Source: Modestobacter sp. (GTDB lineage: Bacteria; Actinomycetota; Actinomycetes; Mycobacteriales; Geodermatophilaceae). From it: a DNA stretch of 11,044 nt. The position numbers and the translations under genes were made by a program. The notes under the pieces were generated by a model that ran no database searches, had not been told where the DNA came from, and saw only the letters and a list, made by a program, of their open reading frames with translations. Within the stretch, counting starts at the first letter, position 1. Each line of letters begins with the position of its first letter. The DNA is taken from the NCBI GenBank assembly GCA_025963425.1, contig JAOPUQ010000101.1, positions 1 to 11,044 on the forward strand, in the 5' to 3' direction. Positions 1 to 5,670 of this stretch are shown here, one piece after another.

Positions 1-425
1 TCGATCGAGAACTTCTGGTGCGCCGTGCCGCCGTGGTCGGTGATGACGATCCAGTCCAGCCCGAACTTCCGGGCCTGGGCGGCCTGCGTCTCGACCTCGT
101 ACTGCGCGTCCGGGGAGAACTGGGTGAGGATGTGGTGGTCGCCGGCGAGGAACAGCGACCGGCCGTCCCACGGGTTCGTCGTCCGGCCGCTGCCACCGCC
201 CTGGGCGGAGGCCACACCCTGGCCGACGCCGGCCACCGCACCGCCGAGCCCCGCGGCCGCACCGGCGACCATGGCGGCCGAGGCGAGGAACGCCCGGCGG
301 GAGACCGACAACCGGTCGTCGGCCTGCGGGTCGGCCCAACTGCCCTCGACACCGGAGTGCGCGTGGTCGTGCCCGTGGTCGGCGTCGCCGTGGTGGTGGT
401 GCTCGTGGTCGTGCTCGTGGCCCAT
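1..425 (-). CDS. Tat-exported PHP-domain phosphoesterase, N-terminal part (runs off the window)
   Basis: Only the first 141 codons lie in the window; the gene continues past its left edge. The ATG at 425-423 has a GGGAG-type ribosome site about six bases upstream. Residues 1-24 carry eleven histidines mixed with Asp and Glu. A twin-arginine signal follows: SRRAFL at residues 42-47, an Ala/Gly-rich hydrophobic stretch to about residue 72, and a likely ASA/Q cleavage site near residue 74. The mature part starts a PHP fold: GDHH at 95-98, FSPDA at 103-107 and ITDHGG at 128-133, which carry metal-ligand histidines and aspartates of this phosphoesterase family. The protein is probably an exported metal-dependent phosphoesterase or hydrolase; the substrate cannot be told. 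The histidine-rich head in front of the twin arginines is unusual and would be removed on export. It is transcribed in the same direction as the iclR gene but 132 bases downstream of it, so probably from its own promoter. Confidence 0.82.
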   Translation of the reverse strand, partial: MGHEHDHEHHHHGDADHGHDHAHSGVEGSWADPQADDRLSVSRRAFLASAAMVAGAAAGLGGAVAGVGQGVASAQGGGSGRTTNPWDGRSLFLAGDHHILTQFSPDAQYEVETQAAQARKFGLDWIVITDHGGTAHQKFSI

Positions 426-447
426 CGAGTCGCTCCCGCATCGTCCG

Positions 448-466
448 CACTGCATCTGTCGCAGTG
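448..466. promoter_or_regulatory. Inverted repeat upstream of the PHP gene
   Basis: CACTGC (448-453) and GCAGTG (461-466) form a perfect 6-bp inverted repeat around a 7-base spacer, 23 bases upstream of the PHP-gene start codon. It could be a repressor site or a small leader hairpin. No clear -10 box was found beside it, so the role is open. Confidence 0.3.
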
Positions 467-557
467 ACTCTGCGTCGGCGGCATCGACCAGCGGGTGACA
501 TGCAGGAGAGCATTCGGCGAACACCCGGCAGCCTCACGGCCGCCGTACAGCAGGCCC

Positions 558-1349
558 TCAGACCTGCCCCGACAGCGTCCGGCTGATCGCGCGGGCCGCG
601 GCCCGCACGCCCGGTGCCATCGCCCGGACGGCGGACGGCCCGTCGCCGCGCACCACGATCGACAGCGCGGCGACCACGCCCTCGCGGTCGCTGATCGGGG
701 CGGCCACCGACACCGCGTCCGCGGTCACCTGCCGGTCGCTGACCGCCACCCCGGTCCGGCGCACCTCGGCCAGCACGCGACGCAGCTGGCCGCGGTCGGT
801 GATGGTCCAGGGGGTGTACCGCTTCAGCGGGCGGGCGAGCACCCGTTCCTGCACCTCGATCGGCGCCGAGGCCAGCAGCACCAGCCCCACCCCGGTGGGC
901 GGCAGCGCGAACCGGCCGCCGACCTCGGTGTAGACGGCCACCGCGCCGCGCCCGGCGAAGCGCTCGACGAACACCACCTCGACGTCGTCCCGCACCGCGA
1001 GCTGCACGTTCTCGTGGGTGACCTCGTAGAGGTCCTCCATGAACGGCAGCGCGGCCTCCCGCAGGCCCAGCGCCCGGGGCGCCAGCGCACCGAGCTCCCA
1101 CAGCCGCAGCCCGATCCGGTAGCGGCCGTCGCCGTCGCGCTCCAGGCCGCCCCAGGCGCACAGCTCGGCGATCAGCCGGTGCGCGGTCGACAGCGGGACG
1201 TCGGTGGCACGGGCGATCTCGGACAGGGTGAGCGCCCGCCGGTCCCGGCTGAACGCGTCCAGGACGGCGAGCAGCTTGGTGCCCGCCGTCCGGCGGGCGG
1301 CCGGCCCAGGCCCCGGCCCAGGCCCCGGCCCCGGCCGTCCGGCGAGCAC
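558..1349 (-). CDS. IclR-family transcriptional regulator
   Basis: The 263-residue protein has the family's two parts: an N-terminal winged helix-turn-helix at about residues 23-75 (TKLLAVLDAF, LTLSEIARATDVPLSTAHRL, GRYRIG) and a C-terminal effector-binding domain to the end (VQLAVRDDVEVVFVERF, LPPTGVGLVLLA, VSVAAPI). The reading frame is open far upstream, but the GTG at 1349-1347 is chosen because GGAGGAG lies about six bases before it and the family length is then normal. It starts 26 bases after the reductase stop, so it probably belongs to the same transcript as the oxygenase and reductase. IclR proteins often control aromatic-acid catabolism (PcaU, PobR and PcaR are members), so control of this or a downstream ring-cleavage pathway is plausible but not shown. 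Residues 6-16 are an odd Pro-Gly run encoded by a hexamer repeat. Confidence 0.9.
   Translation of the reverse strand: MLAGRPGPGPGPGPGPAARRTAGTKLLAVLDAFSRDRRALTLSEIARATDVPLSTAHRLIAELCAWGGLERDGDGRYRIGLRLWELGALAPRALGLREAALPFMEDLYEVTHENVQLAVRDDVEVVFVERFAGRGAVAVYTEVGGRFALPPTGVGLVLLASAPIEVQERVLARPLKRYTPWTITDRGQLRRVLAEVRRTGVAVSDRQVTADAVSVAAPISDREGVVAALSIVVRGDGPSAVRAMAPGVRAAARAISRTLSGQV
1303..1332. repeat. GGCCCM hexamer tandem repeat inside the iclR gene
   Basis: Five consecutive hexamers, GGCCCA or GGCCCC in alternation (a 12-mer twice plus one more unit), encode the Pro-Gly run near the IclR N-terminus. An 11-bp direct repeat, GCCGTCCGGCG, flanks it at 1285-1295 and 1334-1344. Gain or loss of a hexamer keeps the frame; recombination between the 11-mers (49 bases apart) would not. 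Confidence 0.8.
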
Positions 1350-1375
1350 GACCGGCTCCTCCGCGGGTGCGCCGC

Positions 1376-2353
1376 TCAGAGCTCCAGGACCAGCTTGGGG
1401 CAGGCCGCCCGGGAGACGCAGATGAACATCGTGTCGTTGGCCGCCTGCTCCTCCGGGGTCAGCAGGGAGTCCCGGTGGTCCACCTCGCCCCCCAGCACCG
1501 GCGTCTCGCACGTGCCGCACGTCCCCTCCTGACAGGAGGACAGGACCGGGATCCCGGCCTCCTCGACGACCTCGAGGATCGACTTGTCCGGCGGCACGGT
1601 GAGGGTCTGCCCGGACAGGGTCAGCTCCACCTCGAAGTCGCCGCTGAGCGCCCGCTCGCCCTGCTCCTTGGGCGAGAAGCGTTCCACGTGCAACGAGCCG
1701 GCGGGCCATCCGGCGCACGCCGCCTCGACCGCCGTGAGCAGCGGCTCGGGGCCGCAGCAGTAGATCTTGGTGCCCGGCTGCGGGGTGCCCAGGACGCGGG
1801 CCAGGTCGATCAGCCCGACCTCGTCCTGCGGGTGCAGCGTGACCCGCAGGCCGTGCCCGGTCTTCGCCTCCAGCGCGTCCAGCGCGTCGAGGAAGGCCAT
1901 CGACGTGCGGGTGCGCCCGCCGTAGTGGAACTCCCACTCGGCGCCGGCCTCCTCGGCGGCCGCGGCCATCGGCAGGATCGGGGTGATGCCGATGCCGCCG
2001 GCGATGAAGACGTAGCGCGGGGCCGGCGCCAGCTCGAAGTTGTTGCGCGGCCCGCGGACGTCGACGTCGGCGCCCTCGAGGACCTCGTCGTGGACGTAGG
2101 CCGAACCGCCGCGCCCCTCGAGCTCGCGGAGCACGCCGATCTGCCAGACCGCCCGGTCGTGCGGGTCGCCGCACAGCGAGTACTGCCGCACCATCCCGCC
2201 GGGCAGCCGGAGGTCGACGTGCGCGCCGGGGGACCAGGCCGGCAGGTCGGCCCCGGTGGGATCCCGCAGCTCCAGGACGGCGACGCCCTCGGCTCCGGTG
2301 CTCCGGCGGGCGACCCGCAGCCGCAGGTCCACCTCGTCGTGGGTGCTGTGCAC
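1376..2353 (-). CDS. vanB: VanB-like ferredoxin reductase of a Rieske oxygenase
   Basis: This 325-residue protein passes electrons from NAD(P)H through flavin and a plant-type 2Fe-2S centre to the Rieske oxygenase. Domains in order: a flavin-binding barrel with RQYSLCG (residues 56-62); a nucleotide-binding domain with GGIGITPI and CCGPEPLL; and a C-terminal ferredoxin domain with C274, C279, C282 and C312, the exact C-x4-C-x2-C-x29-C spacing. This order is that of the phthalate-dioxygenase-reductase (class IA) family. An earlier in-frame GTG exists at 2383, but the GTG at 2353-2351 is preferred because GAGGAG sits seven bases before it and 325 residues is the usual length. Its partner is the VanA-like oxygenase upstream; the small 120-residue gene and a hairpin lie between them. 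It could serve another aromatic Rieske oxygenase, since reductase sequence says little about substrate. Confidence 0.9.
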   Translation of the reverse strand: MHSTHDEVDLRLRVARRSTGAEGVAVLELRDPTGADLPAWSPGAHVDLRLPGGMVRQYSLCGDPHDRAVWQIGVLRELEGRGGSAYVHDEVLEGADVDVRGPRNNFELAPAPRYVFIAGGIGITPILPMAAAAEEAGAEWEFHYGGRTRTSMAFLDALDALEAKTGHGLRVTLHPQDEVGLIDLARVLGTPQPGTKIYCCGPEPLLTAVEAACAGWPAGSLHVERFSPKEQGERALSGDFEVELTLSGQTLTVPPDKSILEVVEEAGIPVLSSCQEGTCGTCETPVLGGEVDHRDSLLTPEEQAANDTMFICVSRAACPKLVLEL

Positions 2354-2387
2354 GGGGTTGCTCCTCGATCGTTGTCTCGACACGGCG

Positions 2388-2421
2388 ACGCCGGTCCTGC
2401 CCGGCGGGGGCGGACCGGCGT
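2388..2421 (-). terminator. Strong intercistronic hairpin between the 120-residue gene and the reductase gene
   Basis: ACGCCGGTCC (2388-2397) pairs perfectly with GGACCGGCGT (2412-2421), and inside the loop GCCC (2399-2402) can pair with GGGC (2408-2411). It lies in the 119-base gap between the small gene's stop and the reductase start. No T-run follows. It may be a partial terminator or an mRNA-stabilising or processing hairpin that sets the oxygenase-to-reductase ratio. Confidence 0.5.
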
Positions 2422-2472
2422 GCCGGGGGTCAGTCCGGACTCAGCCGGGCTGCGACGGTACGGGACGGCTGG

Positions 2473-2835
2473 TCAGACCAGAGCCGGCATGCGCTCGGAC
2501 GTCCGGAGGACGAAGGGGTCGCGGACGTAGTGCGCCGGGGGCGTGGGGACCGGGCCGGACGCCGGTGGCTCGACCGGGCCGCCGGCCGGGTGGTCGGGGT
2601 GGGCCAGCAGCCACTCCCACATCTCGTCGGGGTCCGAGGCCTCGGCCTCGGCCCCGCAGAAGCACAGCCCGCGCAGCCGGTCCGAGCCCGGCAGCCAGTT
2701 CACCCGCAGTACCCGCTCGCCCTCGAGCACCCGGTTGGGCACGGGGAGCGTCAGGTCGTCGCGCCGCACCGTGCTGACCTCGGCGGCGTTGAGCGGCACG
2801 TCCGCGGACGGCAGGCCGTCGCTCGCCCCGCTCAC
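2473..2835 (-). CDS. Unrecognised 120-residue protein coupled to the Rieske oxygenase
   Basis: I do not recognise this family. The GTG at 2835-2833 overlaps the oxygenase stop codon (GTGA), so translation is probably coupled; the frame is open further upstream, but only inside the oxygenase gene. Visible features: a polar N-terminus, a core with VPNRVLEGERVLRVNWLP (residues 32-49), then GLCFCGAEAE, DEMWEWLLAHPDHP (residues 70-83) and a proline-rich tail. C58-x-C60-x18-H79-x2-H82 could form a metal site. There is no signal peptide or membrane segment, so it should be cytoplasmic. Its place between the oxygenase and reductase genes suggests a role with that enzyme, such as assembly, iron delivery, electron transfer or a small extra subunit; this is inference from position only. 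Codon bias resembles its neighbours. Confidence 0.75.
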   Translation of the reverse strand: MSGASDGLPSADVPLNAAEVSTVRRDDLTLPVPNRVLEGERVLRVNWLPGSDRLRGLCFCGAEAEASDPDEMWEWLLAHPDHPAGGPVEPPASGPVPTPPAHYVRDPFVLRTSERMPALV

Positions 2836-3914
2836 CGGGTGACCGCCGGGGTCCTCGCCGGGACGACGGCCGTCTCGCCACGGCCCTCGGCCGCCAGCCG
2901 GGCGATGATCCGCCGGGCCGCGAGGCCGCCGGTGTCGATGTTGATGGAGAGCTCCTGGTAGCCGTCGGGCTCGCCGGTGAGCACGTTCTCCAGCACGTCG
3001 AGGGCGACCACGTCCTGCAGCACGACGGTGCGGTTGCTCTCCCGCAGGAAGTCCGACACGCCCTCGTCGTCGAGGGCGAAGTCGCGGGCGACGGCCCAGA
3101 AGTCGTGCGTGCTGGACTCGGTCTCCGGGGTGATGGCGTAGACGACCTCGACGTGGAAGCCGCCCGGGTCGGTGCCGTCCGGGTTGGGCAGCACGCCTAA
3201 CGGGGCGACCCGGCTGTGCAGCAGGTAGAGGCACGGCGGGTGGAACTCGATGTCCTGCCAGCGCACGATGCGGCCCTCGATGCCGGTGCTCCTGGCGTAG
3301 AAGGGCGGGCAGTCGGCGTCGTCCATGTGCCGGCTGACGTAGACCACGCCGGCCTCGTCGTCGACCTCGGTGGTGATCGGGGTGTTGGCGACCTCGGGCG
3401 TGCCGATGTACCCGCCGTGCAGGTAGGTCTCGTGCGAGAGGTCCATCAGGTTGTCGACCAGCAGGCTGGCCCGGGCCGCGAGGGGCTCCATCCCGCTGAC
3501 GGTGGCGTAGCCCTCCTGGTCCAGCCAGGGAGCGCGCGGGATCTGGGTCGCGTCGGCCGTGGCGGCGTCGCCGATGAAGACCCAGACGAAGCTGTCCTGC
3601 TCCAGGACCGGGTAGGACTTGAGCCGGGCGGTGCGCGGGACGCGGGTCTGGCCGGGGACGGCGACGCAGCCGCCGTCCGCGCCGTAGGTGAAGCCGTGGT
3701 AGCCGCAGACCACCGTGTCGCCGACCAGGTGACTGGGCGCCTGCGAGAGCGGGAACCGGCGGTGGACGCACCGGTCGCTCATCGCGGTGACCTCGCCGGC
3801 CTCCGTCCGCCAGAACAGGATCGACTCGCCGCAGATCGTGCGACTGAACAGGTCGCGACCGACCTCCCGACCGTAGGCGGCCACGTACCACTGGTTCTGC
3901 ACGATCGACGTCAT
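2832..3914 (-). CDS. vanA: VanA-like Rieske non-haem iron oxygenase (probable vanillate O-demethylase)
   Basis: The 360-residue cytoplasmic protein has a Rieske domain with C49, H51, C70 and H73 (CVH...CGYHG) and a catalytic domain with the mononuclear iron motif NLMDLSHETYLH, giving H161 and H166 as ligands, D158 as the likely bridging aspartate, and D301 the likely third ligand. The start NQWYVAA, the NLMDL-HETY-H motif and the C-terminal NIDTGG-ARR-I stretch closely resemble VanA, and the length matches (about 350). VanA converts vanillate to protocatechuate plus formaldehyde, with electrons from VanB. The ATG at 3914 has GAGAGGG upstream; the frame runs open to 4172 but that stretch looks non-coding. 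It heads a minus-strand group with the 120-residue gene and the reductase. Related enzymes demethylate or hydroxylate other aromatic acids, so the family is sure but the substrate is not. Confidence 0.88.
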   Translation of the reverse strand: MTSIVQNQWYVAAYGREVGRDLFSRTICGESILFWRTEAGEVTAMSDRCVHRRFPLSQAPSHLVGDTVVCGYHGFTYGADGGCVAVPGQTRVPRTARLKSYPVLEQDSFVWVFIGDAATADATQIPRAPWLDQEGYATVSGMEPLAARASLLVDNLMDLSHETYLHGGYIGTPEVANTPITTEVDDEAGVVYVSRHMDDADCPPFYARSTGIEGRIVRWQDIEFHPPCLYLLHSRVAPLGVLPNPDGTDPGGFHVEVVYAITPETESSTHDFWAVARDFALDDEGVSDFLRESNRTVVLQDVVALDVLENVLTGEPDGYQELSINIDTGGLAARRIIARLAAEGRGETAVVPARTPAVTR

Positions 3915-3985
3915 GGGTTCCCTCTCGCAGTGTCGTCTTCGACGAGTTCCAGGGTGACCGCCGTCACCGGGGGCGGGACAGCCGA

Positions 3986-4002
3986 CTTCCACGCCATGGA
4001 AG
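3986..4002. promoter_or_regulatory. Inverted repeat CTTCCA-N5-TGGAAG
   Basis: The perfect 6-bp arms CTTCCA (3986-3991) and TGGAAG (3997-4002) lie 72 bases upstream of the oxygenase start. This would suit a repressor site such as one for the IclR protein, or a leader hairpin. Chance is not excluded. Confidence 0.3.
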
Positions 4003-4126
4003 CCGAGTCGGGAGCCGCCCGGCGGCGGCGACGTCGTTGATGTCGGTGTCGCCGGTGGACAGCGCCGAGCCCCAGTGCGCGACGACCCGGACGTCGAGGT
4101 GGACCCTGGCGAACTCCCAGGCAGAT

Positions 4127-4153
4127 GACTGACAATGTCAACGATTGACAGTC
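4127..4153. promoter_or_regulatory. Nested palindromic operator upstream of the oxygenase operon
   Basis: Three overlapping inverted repeats share this short stretch: TGACA-A-TGTCA (4130-4140), TGTCAA-CGA-TTGACA (4136-4150), and an outer pair GACTGACAAT (4127-4136) with ATTGACAGTC (4144-4153) having one mismatch. It stands out as AT-richer than the surroundings. The 10-mer TGTCAACGAT (4136-4145) recurs on the other strand at 4693-4702, over the MarR/SDR promoters. This is what is expected of sites for a dimeric MarR-type repressor. TTGACA also matches a -35 box, so the palindrome may overlap a promoter. Confidence 0.6.
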
Positions 4154-4223
4154 GGCATGGTGCAGGTCGCAACCCGCGAATGCCCCCGGTGCGGGGACGG
4201 TGGCGCGGGGCCCGGAAGGCGGG

Positions 4224-4694
4224 TCAGACCCGGACGGCGCCGCGCCCGCCGGCCACCAGCCGGGTCAGCAGCTCGCGCAGCAGGTGCTGCTCCCCCGCGG
4301 TCAGCTCGGCCAGCTGCCGGGTCATGGTGGCGTCGACGTCCACACCTGCCCGCGCCCGCACGGCACGGCCGGCGTCGGTGGCGGTGACCAGCCGCGTGCG
4401 CCGGTCGACCGGGGAGGGACGGCGTTCGACCAGGCCGGCAGCGGCCAGCTCGTCGACCAGCAGCACCACCTGACTGGGGTCCAGGCCGAGGACGTCGGCC
4501 ATCTCCCGCTGGGAGACCCCCTCCTCGGTGTCGCCGGCCAGCAGGAGCACCGAGTACGAGCGCACCCGCAGCCCGTGTCCGGCCAGCGACGCATTGCTCG
4601 CCCGCACCACCAGGCCGCTCGCCCGGGACAGCAGGAAACCGACGTCGTCGGTCAGTGCGGTGGCGTCGCCGGCCTGTTCCATGTGCCCCTCCAT
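4224..4694 (-). CDS. MarR-family regulator (CouR/PhdR-like by context)
   Basis: The 156-residue protein has the MarR fold: an N-terminal dimer helix, the winged helix-turn-helix (VSQREMADVLGLDPSQVVLLVDELAAAGLVERR), the DRRTRLVTATDAG wing with conserved arginines, and C-terminal dimerisation helices. In the R. jostii cou and C. glutamicum phd systems a MarR protein represses hydroxycinnamate genes and is released by the CoA thioester; the same neighbourhood here suggests the same role, with p-coumaroyl- or feruloyl-CoA as ligand. It diverges from the SDR operon across only 64 bases. The start is uncertain: ATG 4694 (GGAGG nine bases upstream) is chosen; ATG 4682 also has GGAGG at good spacing and GTG 4703 is possible. 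A TATCGT -10 box close upstream could even give a leaderless mRNA. The family is sure; the ligand is inferred. Confidence 0.88.
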   Translation of the reverse strand: MEGHMEQAGDATALTDDVGFLLSRASGLVVRASNASLAGHGLRVRSYSVLLLAGDTEEGVSQREMADVLGLDPSQVVLLVDELAAAGLVERRPSPVDRRTRLVTATDAGRAVRARAGVDVDATMTRQLAELTAGEQHLLRELLTRLVAGGRGAVRV

Positions 4695-4702
4695 CGTTGA
4701 CA
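4693..4702. promoter_or_regulatory. Second copy of the TGTCAACGAT motif, over the divergent promoters
   Basis: The minus strand reads TGTCAACGAT here, identical over ten bases to 4136-4145 on the plus strand. The copy overlaps the MarR start codon and the TTGACA -35 box of the SDR operon. Only one half of the palindrome is recognisable, so it would be a half-site or a degenerate operator. Confidence 0.45.
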
Positions 4703-4726
4703 CCCTCCACGATAGCCGCCTAGCGT
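4697..4726 (+). promoter_or_regulatory. Promoter of the SDR-amidohydrolase-ligase-hydratase operon
   Basis: TTGACA (4697-4702) and TAGCGT (4721-4726) are separated by 18 bases and match the actinobacterial housekeeping-sigma pattern TTGAC/TANNNT. Transcription would begin near 4733, leaving about 26 bases of leader including AAGGAG. The -35 box lies within the shared 10-mer, so a repressor bound there would block it. Confidence 0.6.
4709..4714 (-). promoter_or_regulatory. Possible -10 box of the MarR gene
   Basis: On the minus strand TATCGT fits TANNNT and lies 14 bases before the ATG at 4694. No good -35 is seen. It sits between the -35 and -10 boxes of the opposing operon, so the two promoters overlap. 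Confidence 0.35.
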
Positions 4727-4758
4727 CGACCTCTCACGCGTCGAACGAAGGAGTTCCC

Positions 4759-5670
4759 GTGGACCTCTCGGGCAAGGTCGCCATCGTCACCGGAAGTGGG
4801 CGGGGCCTCGGGCTGGCCTACGCCCAGGAGCTGGCCCGCTGCGGCGCCGCCGTGGTGGTGAACGACGTCGACGCAGCAGTCGCCGAGGAGGCGGTCGCCG
4901 CGATCACCGCCGCCGGCGGCACCGCCGTCGCCGAGGTGGCCGCCGTCGGCGGCAGCGAGGCCGCCCAGGCGCTGGTCGACCGGGCGGTCACCGAATTCGG
5001 CCGGCTGGACGTGCTGGTCAACAACGCCGGCATCCTGCGCGACACCACGCTGTGGAAGATGACCGACGAGCAGTTCGACGCGGTCATCACCACCCATCTG
5101 CGGGGCACCTTCACCTGCACGCGGGCCGCCGCCGTCCGGATGCGCGAGCAGGGCGAGGGCGGCCGGATCATCTGCGTCGGCTCCCCCACCGGGCAGGTCG
5201 GCAACTTCGGGCAGACCAACTACGCCGCGGCCAAGGCCGGCATCGTCGGCATGGTCCGCACCTGGGCGATGGAGCTGGCCCGGGCCGGGATCACCGTCAA
5301 CGCGATCGTCCCGGTCGCCGCGACGGCGATGACCCAGACCGTGCCGTTCCTCAAGCCCTACGTCGACGCGCTCGCCGCCGGTGACCCGCTGCCGGCCTTC
5401 GCCCGCCAGGAGCTCGGCTTCGGGTCGCCGCAGGACGCCGCCGGGCTGGTCGCCTTCCTCGCCTCCGACGCCGCGAGCGGGATCACCGGGCAGGCGATCG
5501 GCATCGGCGGCGACCGGCTGGCGCTGTGGAGCCACCCCAGCGAGGTCGTCGTCGAGTTCGCCGACGGCACCGGCTGGTCGCCCGACGCCATCGCCGAGAT
5601 CTGGCCGGAGAAGTTCGCCGCGACGCAGCAGACCGTGGGCCAGCAGCTGCCGTCGGAGCCGGGCAAGTGA
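4759..5670 (+). CDS. SDR-family 3-hydroxyacyl-CoA dehydrogenase
   Basis: This 303-residue short-chain dehydrogenase has a Rossmann fold with TGSGRGLG (11-18), NNAG (88-91), and the catalytic S142, Y155 and K159. The N-terminal wording (GKVAIVTGSGRGLGLAYAQELA) is that of the dehydrogenase part of type-2 peroxisomal multifunctional enzymes, which oxidise (3R)-hydroxyacyl-CoA with NAD. A C-terminal extension of about 45 residues (VVVEFADGTGWSPDAIAEIWPEKF) goes beyond the basic fold. The GTG at 4759 has AAGGAG five bases upstream. In the proposed pathway it oxidises the 3-hydroxy-3-arylpropionyl-CoA made by the MaoC hydratase to the beta-keto thioester; MaoC hydratases usually give the R isomer, which fits. 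Its stop overlaps the next start (GTGA). It corresponds in role to the SDR of the couNOM operon. The exact substrate is inferred. Confidence 0.9.
   Translation: MDLSGKVAIVTGSGRGLGLAYAQELARCGAAVVVNDVDAAVAEEAVAAITAAGGTAVAEVAAVGGSEAAQALVDRAVTEFGRLDVLVNNAGILRDTTLWKMTDEQFDAVITTHLRGTFTCTRAAAVRMREQGEGGRIICVGSPTGQVGNFGQTNYAAAKAGIVGMVRTWAMELARAGITVNAIVPVAATAMTQTVPFLKPYVDALAAGDPLPAFARQELGFGSPQDAAGLVAFLASDAASGITGQAIGIGGDRLALWSHPSEVVVEFADGTGWSPDAIAEIWPEKFAATQQTVGQQLPSEPGK

Larger units (their letters stand above)
3915..4223. other. Intergenic control region between the MarR and oxygenase genes
   Basis: This gap of 309 bases holds no convincing gene; minus-strand open frames through it give Arg/Pro-rich composition and no family signature. 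It contains the palindromic cluster at 4127-4153 and a smaller inverted repeat at 3986-4002. A 5-bp hairpin (CCCCG 4184-4188, CGGGG 4192-4196) shortly after the MarR stop could be a weak terminator. No TANNNT box is visible on the minus strand, so the oxygenase promoter could not be placed. Confidence 0.6.

Noticed and set aside
18..1532. Plus-strand open frames over the PHP, IclR and reductase genes
   Set aside because: They lie opposite clear genes, show no motifs and reflect the high third-position GC.
558..2174. A 538-codon open frame on the minus strand that would fuse the IclR protein to an upstream Arg/Gly-rich part
   Set aside because: The upstream part lies in the wrong frame of the reductase gene; a good ribosome site and GTG at 1349 give a normal-length IclR protein.
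1376..2383. GTG at 2383 as the reductase start
   Set aside because: It has no ribosome site and adds ten residues foreign to the family; the GTG at 2353 has GAGGAG at good spacing.
2473..3891. A 472-codon minus-strand frame covering the oxygenase
   Set aside because: Most of it is the shadow of the oxygenase in another frame, rich in Arg and Gly; only the last 120 codons, from the GTG overlapping the oxygenase stop, look like a protein.
3911..4172. A 76-residue minus-strand frame and an N-terminal extension of the oxygenase into the MarR gap
   Set aside because: Both are low-complexity with no family signature; the oxygenase starts normally at 3914, and the stretch carries operator-like palindromes.
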